Shown: one piece after another, positions 16,713 to 25,602 of the stretch
Numbering within the stretch: position 1 is the first letter of the stretch
How the letters are laid out: each line of letters begins with the position of its first letter
Origin: J054 sp964613615
GTDB lineage: Bacteria; Pseudomonadota; Gammaproteobacteria; Steroidobacterales; GCA-2729495
Reading direction: 5' to 3'
NCBI GenBank assembly: GCA_964613615.1
Contig: CAZTIB010000057.1
Location: 27,453 to 91,452 of the forward strand
DNA: 64,000 nt
The notes under the pieces: generated by a model
The model's input: only the letters and a program-made list of their open reading frames with translations
What the model was told of the DNA's origin: nothing
Database searches by the model: none
Position numbers and translations under genes: made by a program

Positions 16713-16988
16713 GTGAGGTTTGCCGCCCCTCTGGCCGAGGCTCGTTTGCTGCGCCGCTACCAACGCTTTCTCGCTGACGTGGAGTGGCCCAACACCGCCT
16801 CTATGCCCGGCTGTCGCGAGCCCGGCTCCAGGATCTGGCTCAGCCGTTCGTCGAATTCACGCCGCAAATATCCGCTGACCTGGGAGCTGGTGGAGAGTCA
16901 GGACGGCACGCTGGTTGGCATCAACACCCAGCGCACCAACAAACTGGTGCGTGAGGGCCTCGACGCTGCCGTCGAGGTGGTGCTGTGA
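16713..16988 (+). pseudogene. sfsA: Truncated sfsA (sugar fermentation stimulation protein) remnant
   Basis: The 91-residue frame matches SfsA at its N-terminus: LLRRYQRFLADV, then PNTASMPGC, REPGSRIWL and RRKYPLTWELVESQDGTLVGINT. Two lesions are visible. About ten residues are missing between FLADV and PNT, where the family has the DGxxxTxHC segment. The frame then stops after LVREGLDAAVEVVL, at roughly residue 100 of a protein of about 234, so the nuclease-like C-terminal core is gone. lolC starts 22 nt later, leaving no room for the rest. This is a decayed gene, though the stub might still be translated from its GTG. Confidence 0.8.
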
Positions 16989-17010
16989 GGTCCGCTGGAG
17001 GCCTGCCGGC

Positions 17011-18249
17011 ATGATGCGTCCTGTGACCGTATTCGTCGCGCTGCGTTACCTGCGCGAACATCGGGAGAACTCCTTCGCATCGTTCGTGACCGTGGCTTCC
17101 GTGATCGGTGTCGCCCTTGGTGTTGCCGCACTGATCGTGGTGCTGTCGGTAATGAACGGCTTCGAAAACGAACTGCGCGATCGTCTGCTGAGTATGGCCG
17201 GACATGCAACGGTCGACGCGACAGACCCCGCCGTGCTGGAAGATCTGCGCCGCTGGCCGGGCGTGACGGCGGCGGCGCCCTTTGTCGATCTGGAAGCCAT
17301 GCTGTCTTCCGGCGGCAGCCTGGCCGGGGGCGTGCTCAGCGGCATCGATCCGGTGGCAGAGCGGTCCATGTCCGGTCTGGAGGATCACCTGCGCGGGGGT
17401 GAGCTCAATGACCTGGTGGCGGGGTCGCGCACCATGATTCTTGGCCGCGCACTGGCGCTGCGGCTGGGCGTGCAGGTGGGCGATCCGGTGACGGTGATGG
17501 TCCCGGGCCGCGGTTCCGACGGCCGGCTGCGCACGTCGCTGCGAGAGTTCCGGCTGGCCGGTGTCTTCGAGCTCGGCCTGCGCGACCACGATAGCGTGCG
17601 CGCGCTGGTGCACATCGACGACGCCAGGCGGGTGGCCGGCGAGGCGGGTGCTGGCGGCGGCATCCGGGTGCGCACGGACAACGTGCTTGCTGCGCCGGAA
17701 ATTATCCGTGCCTGGGCTGGTGACTGGGCCAGTCGAAACGGGGCAGCACCCACGGTGCGGGACTGGACCCAGGATAACGCGACCTATTTTCGCGCGGTGC
17801 GGATCGAGAAACTCATGATGACTTTGCTGCTGTCATTGATCGTGGCGGTGGCCGCATTCAATATCGTCGCCACCCTGGTGATGGTGGTGACCGACAAGCG
17901 GGGCGGGATCGCGATCCTGCGGACCCTGGGCTATTCCCGCAGCTCGGTGATGTCCATATTCGCCGTGCAGGGCCTGGTGGTTGGCTGGTGCGGCGTGCTG
18001 ACCGGAGTCACGCTGGGCGTGTTGCTGGCAGTGAACGTGGAGACCGTCGCACCGGCGCTCGAGCGACTATTCGGTTTTGAGTTCATGCCGAGTGAGGTCT
18101 ACTACCTGACTTCGCTACCGGCCGATCTGCGCTTGGCCGATGTCACCTGGATTTCGCTCATCGCCCTGGCGATGACTGCCGTTGCGACGATTTATCCTGC
18201 GCTGCGAGCGGCCAGCGTCGCGCCGGCCGAAGTCTTGCGCTACGAGTGA
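17011..18249 (+). CDS. lolC: Lipoprotein-releasing ABC transporter permease, LolC-type
   Basis: A 412-residue permease of the LolCDE complex, which extracts outer-membrane lipoproteins from the inner membrane and hands them to LolA. It has the family layout: an N-terminal membrane helix near residues 25-50 (FVTVASVIGVALGVAALIVV), the signature VLSVMNGFENELRDRLLSM, a periplasmic domain of about 200 residues, then three more helices in the C-terminal FtsX domain (from about MTLLLSLIVAVAAFNIVATL). The ATG pair at 17011/17014 fits; the frame reads further upstream into the sfsA remnant but adds no homology. Its stop overlaps the lolE start as GTGA. Confidence 0.93.
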   Translation: MMRPVTVFVALRYLREHRENSFASFVTVASVIGVALGVAALIVVLSVMNGFENELRDRLLSMAGHATVDATDPAVLEDLRRWPGVTAAAPFVDLEAMLSSGGSLAGGVLSGIDPVAERSMSGLEDHLRGGELNDLVAGSRTMILGRALALRLGVQVGDPVTVMVPGRGSDGRLRTSLREFRLAGVFELGLRDHDSVRALVHIDDARRVAGEAGAGGGIRVRTDNVLAAPEIIRAWAGDWASRNGAAPTVRDWTQDNATYFRAVRIEKLMMTLLLSLIVAVAAFNIVATLVMVVTDKRGGIAILRTLGYSRSSVMSIFAVQGLVVGWCGVLTGVTLGVLLAVNVETVAPALERLFGFEFMPSEVYYLTSLPADLRLADVTWISLIALAMTAVATIYPALRAASVAPAEVLRYE

Positions 18250-19517
18250 GTGCCGCATCGATGTTTCGCATTTTCGAGTCTTACGAGCTGCGTGTTGGCG
18301 CACGCTACTTACGGTCGCGCAGTCGCAATCGCTTCGTGTCGTTTATTTCTTCGATATCGGTGCTAGGTATCGCCCTGGCGGTGGCCGTTCTGATCGTGGT
18401 GTTGTCCGTGATGAACGGCTTCGAGTATGAGGTGCGGACGCGCATCCTGAGCGTGGTTTCGCATGGTGCCATCACCGGCTGGCAGGGGCGTATGGATGAC
18501 TGGAGCGTGGTGCGGGACATCGCAGCCGCGAATCCGGACACACGGGCCGTGGCGAGGTTCGTCAGTGGGCAGGGCATGCTCGTGGGCGCCGAAAATATTC
18601 GCGGAGTCGAGATACGTGGCATCGACCCGCCGCGCGAGGCGCGGGTGTCAGAACTGCCGGCGCTGATGGAATCAGGCAGCCTGGACAGCCTGCAGCCCGG
18701 AACCTACGGCATCGTCATTGGCCGCAGCCTGGCCGAAGAGCTGGATGCTGGGGTGGGCGATCGGCTGATCCTGATGGTGGCCGAAGGCGTCACGACGCCC
18801 GCAGGGCTGGCGCCGCGCATGCGGCGGTTCGAGGTTCGCGGCATTTTCTATGCCGGCATGTATGAGTACGACCGCGGGCTGGTGTTCGTGAACGTGCAGG
18901 ACGCCGGGCGACTGCTGCGGTTGGGCGACGCAGTCTCCGGCATCCGCATCGCGCTGGACGATGCCATGCGGGCGCCCGTAGTGGTGCGCGACATCGCGCG
19001 GTCTCTCGGGCAGGACGTCTATATTACGGACTGGACCCGGCAGCACGCGAATTTCTTCCGCTCCATCCAGCTGACCAAGACCATAATCTTCGTGATCCTG
19101 CTGCTGGTCGTTGCTGTCGCCGCCTTCAATATCGTGTCGACACTGGTCATGGTCGTGCGCGAGAAGCGCGGTGACATTGCGATTCTTCGTACCCTCGGCG
19201 CGGCCCCAGCCGGCATTCTGCGTATCTTTGTGACCCAGGGTGCATTGATTGGTCTGATAGGCACCGCACTCGGGGTGTTGCTGGGCCTGCTCATTGCCGC
19301 CAATCTGGACAGTATCGTGGCCTTGATAGAACGGCTGTTCGGCATGAAGTTTCTGGCTCCCGACGTGTACTTCATCAGTGATTTTCCAAGCCGAATCCGG
19401 ATTGGCGACGTGCTGCGGGTTGGCGGTATTGCATTGCTGCTGACGCTGTTGTCGACGCTGTATCCCGCCTGGCGGGGGGCACGCACGGCGCCGGCGCAGG
19501 CGCTGCGGCACGAGTAA
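18246..19517 (+). CDS. lolE: Lipoprotein-releasing ABC transporter permease, LolE-type
   Basis: A 423-residue second permease subunit of LolCDE, about the same layout as its neighbour: VLSVMNGFEYEVRTRILSVV near the N-terminus, a periplasmic domain, and a C-terminal FtsX domain with three helices (KTIIFVILLLVVAVAAFNIV onward). The start may be the GTG overlapping lolC's stop or the ATG 15 nt later (MFRIFESYELRVGARYL), which matches family N-termini better. LolC and LolE are assigned by order only; the two are paralogues. lolD follows after 9 nt. Confidence 0.92.
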   Translation: MSAASMFRIFESYELRVGARYLRSRSRNRFVSFISSISVLGIALAVAVLIVVLSVMNGFEYEVRTRILSVVSHGAITGWQGRMDDWSVVRDIAAANPDTRAVARFVSGQGMLVGAENIRGVEIRGIDPPREARVSELPALMESGSLDSLQPGTYGIVIGRSLAEELDAGVGDRLILMVAEGVTTPAGLAPRMRRFEVRGIFYAGMYEYDRGLVFVNVQDAGRLLRLGDAVSGIRIALDDAMRAPVVVRDIARSLGQDVYITDWTRQHANFFRSIQLTKTIIFVILLLVVAVAAFNIVSTLVMVVREKRGDIAILRTLGAAPAGILRIFVTQGALIGLIGTALGVLLGLLIAANLDSIVALIERLFGMKFLAPDVYFISDFPSRIRIGDVLRVGGIALLLTLLSTLYPAWRGARTAPAQALRHE

Positions 19518-19526
19518 GGACCCACC

Positions 19527-20252
19527 ATGGCGGCACCGATGACCGACGAAGAACGAGCGAAGCTGCCGCTGGTCTGCGAAGACCTGCAAAAGAGTTTTGC
19601 GGAGGGCCCGTCAGTACTACATGTGCTGCAGGGCGCAGACCTGGTGGTGCAACCTGGAGAAAGGCTGGCGATTGTTGGTGCGTCGGGCGCGGGCAAGACA
19701 ACGCTCCTGCAGTTGCTGGGCGGACTCGACCGGGCGACGGGCGGCAGCGTCAGAATTTTTGGCGAAGATCTTGCCAGGTTGTCGCCCACCGCCCGCGGCG
19801 AGCTCAGGAACCGGGCATTGGGTTTCGTTTACCAGTTCCATCATTTGTTGCCCGAGTTCAACGCCGTAGAAAACGTCGCGATGCCGCTGTTGCTCAGACG
19901 TTTGCCGCTGACGGAAGTGCACGACAAGGCGGCCGGCCTGCTTGAGCGCGTGGGTCTGGGTGATCGGCTCGATCACCGTCCGGGCGAACTGTCGGGCGGC
20001 GAGCGTCAGCGAGTGGCCGTAGCGCGCGCGCTGGTCACCGATCCCGCGGTTGTGCTGGCCGACGAGCCCACCGGCAATCTCGATCCGGCTACCGGTGAAC
20101 GGGTACTGGAGCTGATGCTGGCACTGAACCGCGAAAGCGGCGCCAGCCTGGTGCTCGTCACACACGATGCCGCCATCGCGGCCCGTATGGAGCGCGTATT
20201 GCAACTGCACGAAGGCCGACTGCGGGACGTATCGGCCGACTACCGCGTCTGA
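19527..20252 (+). CDS. lolD: Lipoprotein-releasing ABC transporter ATPase LolD
   Basis: A 241-residue ABC ATPase that powers LolCE. Walker A is GASGAGKTTLLQLLGG, the Q-loop is in YQFHHLLPEFNAVENVAMP (LolD-characteristic), the signature is LSGGERQRVAVARAL, Walker B is VVLADEPTGNLD and the H-loop is LVLVTHD. Length matches. It ends overlapping a convergent gene by 13 nt. Confidence 0.95.
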   Translation: MAAPMTDEERAKLPLVCEDLQKSFAEGPSVLHVLQGADLVVQPGERLAIVGASGAGKTTLLQLLGGLDRATGGSVRIFGEDLARLSPTARGELRNRALGFVYQFHHLLPEFNAVENVAMPLLLRRLPLTEVHDKAAGLLERVGLGDRLDHRPGELSGGERQRVAVARALVTDPAVVLADEPTGNLDPATGERVLELMLALNRESGASLVLVTHDAAIAARMERVLQLHEGRLRDVSADYRV

Positions 20253-20788
20253 CGGCTGGCGCGCCTGGCACGGCCACTCACGCGCTGCCGGCGCCGATAA
20301 CGTGCGGCGACAGCCATGCGCCAGGCGACGCTGACGAAGACATAAACCGTGGACGCGACGACCGTGGCGGTAACCACTGAGCCGAGCAGCAGCGGGCGCC
20401 AGTAACGCGGCAGATCTTCGATCACCCAACGCCACGACATGCCAATGCTGAAGGGCTGTGGCGGCAATTCCAGGATCAGCACACCGAGCTGGTATTCAAA
20501 CCAGTAGATCGGCACCCACGTGACGGGGTTGGTGATGAACACGGCGGCAAAGGCCACCGGCAGGTTGACCCGGAACAGGATTGCTGCGAGCGGGGCCAGC
20601 ACTGACTGCGCGGGCAGTGGCAGCAGTGCAATGAACAAGCCTAGCCAGATTGCGCCGGTGACGCTGCGCCGGCTGACGGCGAAGAAAGTCGGGTGCCTGA
20701 GCACCACCTCGAAGGGCCGCAGGTACCAGGGGTGCTCGCGATCCCGCGGAAACTCGGCGGAAATTCGCCTGAAAAAACGTCTGGGCAT
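20240..20788 (-). CDS. DUF2062 domain membrane protein
   Basis: A 182-residue membrane protein of the DUF2062 family. After a basic N-terminus (MPRRFFRRISAEFPRD) it has a conserved helix pair GAIWLGLFIALLPLPAQSVLAP and VFITNPVTWVPIYWFEYQLG, then a further membrane segment near 135-160 (PLLLGSVVTATVVASTVYVF) and a basic, arginine-rich tail. The TNPxTxxP motif is a family hallmark. The function is unknown. It sits between lolD and comEC on the opposite strand, as in Pseudomonas. Confidence 0.85.
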   Translation of the reverse strand: MPRRFFRRISAEFPRDREHPWYLRPFEVVLRHPTFFAVSRRSVTGAIWLGLFIALLPLPAQSVLAPLAAILFRVNLPVAFAAVFITNPVTWVPIYWFEYQLGVLILELPPQPFSIGMSWRWVIEDLPRYWRPLLLGSVVTATVVASTVYVFVSVAWRMAVAARYRRRQRVSGRARRASRQTR

Positions 20789-20885
20789 AGCTTAGTTTTT
20801 CGCGACACGCTGTTCGACCGTCATCGCACGCTCGGTGCGAGGTGGGCAGACCCCCGATTATCATGCATTCGGCGCGCGAAAGAAC

Positions 20886-23204
20886 ATGGCACTTGCCTCG
20901 TGGTCCTCTCTCGCGCTGCTGAGCGCCGTCCTCTGGTGGCCGGGTGGCTGGCCAACCCCGCTGGCCCCGGAAATCATTGCTTTGCTCGTGCTGGGCGCGA
21001 GCTTGTTGGAAGGCCGCAAGGCATTCGTGCTGCTGCTGCCCGTTGCCTGCACACTGTTGCAGGCGGAGCGCAACCTGGCAGATCGCCTGCCCCCGGCAGC
21101 AGCCGGGCGGGACTTTATCGTGCGCGGACAGGTTTGCGACTTTCCCCGGCGCAGCGGGCGGGCGTTGCGGTTTCCCCTGTATCTGGACTCGCGTCTCAGC
21201 GCCCCTGGACTGCCGGCCCGGGTTCAGCTGGCTTGGTACGACCCGGTAGTCTTGCCGCGCGCTGGGGACAGCTGGCAGTTCCTGGTCCGACTGCGGCCAC
21301 CGCGCACGCTGGCGAGCCCCGGCGCTTTCGACGGTGAGCGTGCAGCCCTCGTCACCGCAACTGGCGCGCGGGGTTACGTTCGCCAGTCAGCCCTGAATCG
21401 CCGCGTGGGGGAGGCCGGCTGGCACTGTCCCACCATCCTGCCGCGGCGCTGGGTTGCCGACCGGGTGACGGCGGCGGTCGGGGAACATGCGGCGGCCGGG
21501 TACCTGCTTGCGTTGACAGTGGGCGCGCGCCATCAGCTGGAGGCGTCTGACTGGGAGCGACTCCGCAACACCGGCACCGCGCACCTGATGGCGATTTCAG
21601 GCCTGCACATTGGGCTGCTGGCAGGCGCAGCATTGCTGGCCGCCCGCGCCGCCTGCTACCTGCTCGTCCGGTGTGGGTTCTGCTTATCGCCGCGCCGGGT
21701 GGGCCTGGTATCGGCCCTGGTGGTGGCTGCTTGTTATGCGGGCCTGGCCGGATTTGCGCTACCCACCCGCCGGGCACTGCTGATGCTGGCCAGCTTCATC
21801 CTTTTCAGCCTGACAGGCCGGGCCATAGCGGCGTGGACGACGCTGACCGTCGCCTTGTGGCTCGTGCTGGTAAGTGATGGCCTGAGCCTGCTCACAGCCG
21901 GCTTCTGGCTGTCGTTTGGTGCCGTGGCCGTGTTGTTGACCGCAACCCTGGCATGTTCGCGCGGGGAGAAACGCAACGCACTTGTCCAGAGAATAAGCGC
22001 ACTGGGTGATGCGCAGTGGCGAGTGTTCCTGGGCCTGGCACCGGTCGCGGCACTGTGTTTCGGTGTGCTGGCGCCCGTCTCGCCGTTGGCGAATTTTGTG
22101 GCCGTGCCGCTGTTCGGTGTCGCCATCATGCCTCTGGCGATGGCTGGCGTTGTCCTGGCGGCAACGGGTATCTCGACCGCGCCGCTGGTGTCGGCGGCAG
22201 ATCTTTTGCAAGGCCTGCTCGGCTGGCTGGCGTGGCTCGATATCGGCGCCTGGCCGGCACCGGCCCCGCCCGCCTGGTATTGGCCCATTGTCGCCGTCGC
22301 GACCGTGACCTTGTTGTGGCCTCGTCCAATGCCGGGTCGGTGGTTGGCCGTGGGCCTGTTGCTGCTTGCCCCGTTACTCGCACCGCGTTCGCCCGCGGCT
22401 GGTGCAGTCCGAGTGCAGGTTCTGGACGTCGGCCAGGGCCTGGCCGTTATCGTGCAAACCCGCAGGCACGCGCTGGTGTATGACACCGGGCCGGTCTTTG
22501 GGACCGGCGACGCCGGCCTTGCCGTGGTGTTGCCGGCGCTACGTCGGGCTGGCATTCGCCGTGTCGATGCGATCGTCGTGTCCCACGGCGACCTCGATCA
22601 CGCCGGAGGCCTCGCCAGCCTGCACGCGGCGCACCCGGAAGCCCTGGTGCTCGCGCCCCAACCGGCAGCCGTTGCGGCGCCCGCGGTAGATTGTCGACGG
22701 GGCCAGGGCTGGGCGTGGGATGGCGTAGAGTTTCGGTTCCTCCACCCGAGTCCCGGTTTTGTCCGCGGGCCCAGCAACGACAGGTCTTGCGTGCTCCTGG
22801 TGCAGGCCGCTGGCGCATCGCTGCTGCTGCCGGGTGACGTGAGCCGGCGGGGAGAAGCCAGTTTCGCTGGCCGGTTGCCGGCAGAGGGTGTCGACCTGGT
22901 GGTCGCACCCCATCATGGCAGCGCCACGTCATCTTCCCAGCCGCTGGTCAATCGGACGCGCCCTCGCTACGTGGCTTTCACTGCTGGCTACCTGAACCGC
23001 TGGGGCTTTCCGCGGCCCTCGGTGCTTGCGCGCTGGCAGCGAACGGGCGCCTGCCTGCTGAATACCGCGAGTGAGGGAACCCTGCTCTTCGACCTGCGGG
23101 ATGGCCGCCTGGCGCTGCAGTATCGCTACCGCCGGGATGCCGCCCGCGCCTGGACGCTGCCGCCCGGCGAACCGGAGTGCCCCGCCGGCAACACAACGCT
23201 GTAA
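20886..23204 (+). CDS. comEC: ComEC/Rec2 DNA-uptake channel protein
   Basis: A 772-residue inner-membrane protein that carries single-stranded DNA into the cytoplasm during natural transformation. Parts in order: N-terminal membrane helices and an OB-like soluble segment (about 30-170), the competence domain with many helices (from GYLLALTVGARHQLEASDW and GTAHLMAISGLHIGLLAG), and a metallo-beta-lactamase domain at the C-terminus (LDVGQGLAVIVQ and SHGDLDHAGG). I chose the ATG MALASWSSLALL, directly before the first helix; a GTG 51 nt upstream is an alternative. Whether the organism is naturally competent cannot be judged from this gene alone. Confidence 0.93.
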   Translation: MALASWSSLALLSAVLWWPGGWPTPLAPEIIALLVLGASLLEGRKAFVLLLPVACTLLQAERNLADRLPPAAAGRDFIVRGQVCDFPRRSGRALRFPLYLDSRLSAPGLPARVQLAWYDPVVLPRAGDSWQFLVRLRPPRTLASPGAFDGERAALVTATGARGYVRQSALNRRVGEAGWHCPTILPRRWVADRVTAAVGEHAAAGYLLALTVGARHQLEASDWERLRNTGTAHLMAISGLHIGLLAGAALLAARAACYLLVRCGFCLSPRRVGLVSALVVAACYAGLAGFALPTRRALLMLASFILFSLTGRAIAAWTTLTVALWLVLVSDGLSLLTAGFWLSFGAVAVLLTATLACSRGEKRNALVQRISALGDAQWRVFLGLAPVAALCFGVLAPVSPLANFVAVPLFGVAIMPLAMAGVVLAATGISTAPLVSAADLLQGLLGWLAWLDIGAWPAPAPPAWYWPIVAVATVTLLWPRPMPGRWLAVGLLLLAPLLAPRSPAAGAVRVQVLDVGQGLAVIVQTRRHALVYDTGPVFGTGDAGLAVVLPALRRAGIRRVDAIVVSHGDLDHAGGLASLHAAHPEALVLAPQPAAVAAPAVDCRRGQGWAWDGVEFRFLHPSPGFVRGPSNDRSCVLLVQAAGASLLLPGDVSRRGEASFAGRLPAEGVDLVVAPHHGSATSSSQPLVNRTRPRYVAFTAGYLNRWGFPRPSVLARWQRTGACLLNTASEGTLLFDLRDGRLALQYRYRRDAARAWTLPPGEPECPAGNTTL

Positions 23205-23208
23205 ACTG

Positions 23209-23237
23209 CCGCGCGCCGCGGTTATAGTTTTTTTTTT
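23209..23237 (+). terminator. Small hairpin followed by a T10 tract
   Basis: CCGCG-CGC-CGCGG forms a 5-bp hairpin, then six bases, then ten consecutive T. The stem is short and the T tract is displaced from it, so termination after comEC is possible but weak. The T run ends 17 nt before exbB and is the longest homopolymer I noticed in the window. Confidence 0.35.
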
Positions 23238-23254
23238 GTTGGCGCGTTCTGGGC

Positions 23255-23905
23255 ATGCTGGAGATCGTGAAATCGGGCGGCTGGATGATGTTGCCCATCA
23301 TTCTGTGTTCCGTGATCGCTGCGGCCATCATCCTGGAGCGGGTCTGGACGCTGCAGCAGCGCCGCGTGCTGCCGAAAGACCTGACCCGCCAGGTCTGGGA
23401 ATGGGTCAGCAAGAACCAGCTGTCACCGGAGCACATCAAATCCCTGCGCGACAGTTCCCCGTTGGGAGAAATCCTTGCTGTTGCGCTTACCAACCGTCAG
23501 CGCGAGCGCGAGATCATCAAAGAGCGCGTCGAAGATACGGGACGCCACGTGGTTCACGAACTGGAGCGATATCTCAATAGCCTTGGCACGATCGCCGCCA
23601 TATCGCCGTTGCTGGGCCTGTTGGGCACCGTGGTCGGCATGATCAAAGTGTTCGCTGCGATTACGGAGTTTGGCGTCGGTGATCCCGGCGTATTGGCCGG
23701 CGGTATTTCCGAAGCGCTGATTACGACGGGGGCGGGTCTGTCGGTGGCGATTCCGTCGCTGATCGCTTATCGGTATTTGCGGGGCAAGGTCAACGCGATC
23801 GTCGTGCAGATGGAGAAAGAAGCCATTACGCTGGTCGAAACGCTGCACCGCAAGCAATTCTTCGACACGCTCGGGACACAGCGGAATGAAGCTGCGCACG
23901 GCTGA
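23255..23905 (+). CDS. exbB: ExbB/TolQ-family proton channel subunit
   Basis: A 216-residue MotA/TolQ/ExbB proton channel protein with three membrane helices: residues about 10-28 (WMMLPIILCSVIAAAIIL), about 112-135 (IAAISPLLGLLGTVVGMIKVF) and about 150-180 (ALITTGAGLSVAIPSLIAYRYL). It forms the energising complex with ExbD. The cargo receptor cannot be read from sequence; homologues at this locus lie next to lipid A and KDO genes. It overlaps exbD by 20 nt. Confidence 0.92.
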   Translation: MLEIVKSGGWMMLPIILCSVIAAAIILERVWTLQQRRVLPKDLTRQVWEWVSKNQLSPEHIKSLRDSSPLGEILAVALTNRQREREIIKERVEDTGRHVVHELERYLNSLGTIAAISPLLGLLGTVVGMIKVFAAITEFGVGDPGVLAGGISEALITTGAGLSVAIPSLIAYRYLRGKVNAIVVQMEKEAITLVETLHRKQFFDTLGTQRNEAAHG

Positions 23906-24326
23906 ACCGGAAGAACCCGACGTCAATCTTACGTCCCTGATCGACGTGGTGCTGTTGTTGCTCGTGTTCTTCATGGTAACGACCAGCTTCGTTCGCGAAT
24001 CGCAGATCTCGATACGCTTGCCCGAAGCCACTACATCGGCCGCAGCCACACCGGCGCCACCGGTGGAAATTTCCATCTCGGCGGGTGGCGGCTATCGGGT
24101 GAATGGTCGCTCGCTGGTGGATAACGAGCCCGCGACTCTCGCTGCCGCGATTCGCCTGCTGGCGGACGAGCTCGATGCGCTGCCTGCCCTCACGATCAGC
24201 GCCGACGCGGAGGCCAGCCATCAGTCCGTGGTCACTGCCATGGACATTGCAGGGCGGCTGGGGTTCAGCGAGATTTCCATCGCCACGGTCCGCGCTGCGG
24301 GACAGAGCGAAGGAGATGGCAGTTAG
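23886..24326 (+). CDS. exbD: ExbD/TolR-family biopolymer transport protein
   Basis: A 146-residue protein with one N-terminal membrane helix near residues 15-35 (LTSLIDVVLLLLVFFMVTTSF), containing the essential aspartate of the SLIDVVLLLLVFFM motif, and a periplasmic domain (VEISISAGGGYRVNGR to the end). It pairs with ExbB to use the proton gradient. Its 3' end overlaps kdsB by 11 nt. In related gammaproteobacteria lpxK lies between these two genes; here it does not. Confidence 0.92.
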   Translation: MKLRTAEPEEPDVNLTSLIDVVLLLLVFFMVTTSFVRESQISIRLPEATTSAAATPAPPVEISISAGGGYRVNGRSLVDNEPATLAAAIRLLADELDALPALTISADAEASHQSVVTAMDIAGRLGFSEISIATVRAAGQSEGDGS

Positions 24327-25086
24327 CGCACCTGTATTCCGCGTGGTCATTCCGGCCCGCTATGCGTCCACGCGCTTTCCCGGCAAAGCCGTGGCGGAGT
24401 TGCTCGGTCGACCCATGATCCAGCACGTCTACGATCGGGCGGCCGCCAGTCATGCCACGGAAGTCATCATTGCGACGGACGATGCACGCGTGGCCGAGGC
24501 AGCCGCGGCTTTTGCCGCTCCAGTGGCCATGACCAGCCCGACGCACGAGTCTGGTACGGACCGTGTGGCCGAAGTCGCGGCACAGTTTGCCTGGCAGGCC
24601 GACGACATTGTTGTCAATGTACAGGGTGATGCGCCGACGATTCCGCCGGCCAGCATCGGCCTGGTCGCAGATTTACTGGCCAGGCATCCGGCCGCGGAAA
24701 TGGCCACACTGTGCGTTCCGATCACAGAGCTGGCCGATTACCATAGCCCCGACGTGGTAAAGGTCGTGATGGATGGCGACGGACGGGCGCTGTATTTCAG
24801 TCGCAGTCCGATTCCTGCCAGCGGGCACGGCAATGCGCAACGTCCCGAACACGTTTGGCGTCACTTGGGAATCTACGCCTATCGCGTCGGTGCCCTGCAG
24901 CGTTTGACGGCTGCGCCCGCATGTTATCTTGAAGTCAGCGAAAAACTGGAGCAGTTGCGCGCACTGTGGCTCGGCATGGAGATTCGGGTTGCCGTCGTGC
25001 CGGAGGTTCACGGACCTGATGTGGACACGCCTGAAGACCTTGCTGCGGCGTCAGCCTACCTTGTCGCGGCCCGCGACAATGCCTGA
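24316..25086 (+). CDS. kdsB: 3-deoxy-manno-octulosonate cytidylyltransferase
   Basis: A 256-residue enzyme that makes CMP-KDO from CTP and KDO, the activated sugar for the LPS inner core. Motifs: VVIPARYASTRFPGKAVAEL near the N-terminus, IIATDDARV, VNVQGDAPTIPP with the metal aspartate, and YFSRSPIP. Length matches (about 250). The ATG at 24316 is preceded by AAGGAG 5 nt upstream, a good Shine-Dalgarno site. Its stop overlaps the start of the phosphatase gene. Confidence 0.97.
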   Translation: MAVSAPVFRVVIPARYASTRFPGKAVAELLGRPMIQHVYDRAAASHATEVIIATDDARVAEAAAAFAAPVAMTSPTHESGTDRVAEVAAQFAWQADDIVVNVQGDAPTIPPASIGLVADLLARHPAAEMATLCVPITELADYHSPDVVKVVMDGDGRALYFSRSPIPASGHGNAQRPEHVWRHLGIYAYRVGALQRLTAAPACYLEVSEKLEQLRALWLGMEIRVAVVPEVHGPDVDTPEDLAAASAYLVAARDNA

Positions 25087-25594
25087 GCCCGAGATCTCTG
25101 CAGCGGACGTCAGCGTCCTGCTGGTGTGCATGGGTAATATTTGCCGGTCGCCGATGGCCGAGGGCTGGTTGAGCCACCGGCTGCGCTCCAGACCTGAAGG
25201 CCTGCGTGTCTATGTAGACTCAGCGGGTACGCATGGCTACCACGCTGGTTCTGCCCCCGACCCCCGGGCGCAGGCAGCCACGGCACGTCGAGGGTTTCAT
25301 ATCGGTCACCTGCAGGCACGTCAGGTGGTGACCGAAGATTTCCAGCGTTTCGATCTGCTGCTGGCCATGGACAGCGACAACTTCGAGTTCCTGGCCCAGC
25401 TGGCGCCGGACGCGAGTCGGCACAAGCTCAGGCGTTTGCTCGATTTTGCCCCGGCAGCGGGCATTGTGGATGTGCCGGACCCTTACTACGGCGGTGATAC
25501 CGGCTTCGAACGCGTACTGGACCTCGTCGAGGCGGCCGTCGACGGTCTGATGCCGGAACTCGAAAGCCTGGTTGCGGGGCGCCGGACGCGCTGA
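25079..25594 (+). CDS. Low-molecular-weight protein-tyrosine phosphatase
   Basis: A 171-residue phosphatase. The P-loop is VCMGNICRSPMAEG (CX5R with catalytic Cys and Arg), and the general acid is in VPDPYYGG near residue 138. The ATG at 25079 overlaps kdsB's stop. LMW-PTPs in bacteria act on tyrosine kinases of the Wzc type or on small phosphoesters; no such kinase is in the window. It ends 8 nt before rne's stop on the other strand. In Pseudomonas murB usually follows; here it is absent. Confidence 0.93.
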   Translation: MPEPEISAADVSVLLVCMGNICRSPMAEGWLSHRLRSRPEGLRVYVDSAGTHGYHAGSAPDPRAQAATARRGFHIGHLQARQVVTEDFQRFDLLLAMDSDNFEFLAQLAPDASRHKLRRLLDFAPAAGIVDVPDPYYGGDTGFERVLDLVEAAVDGLMPELESLVAGRRTR

Positions 25595-25602
25595 TCCACG
25601 CC

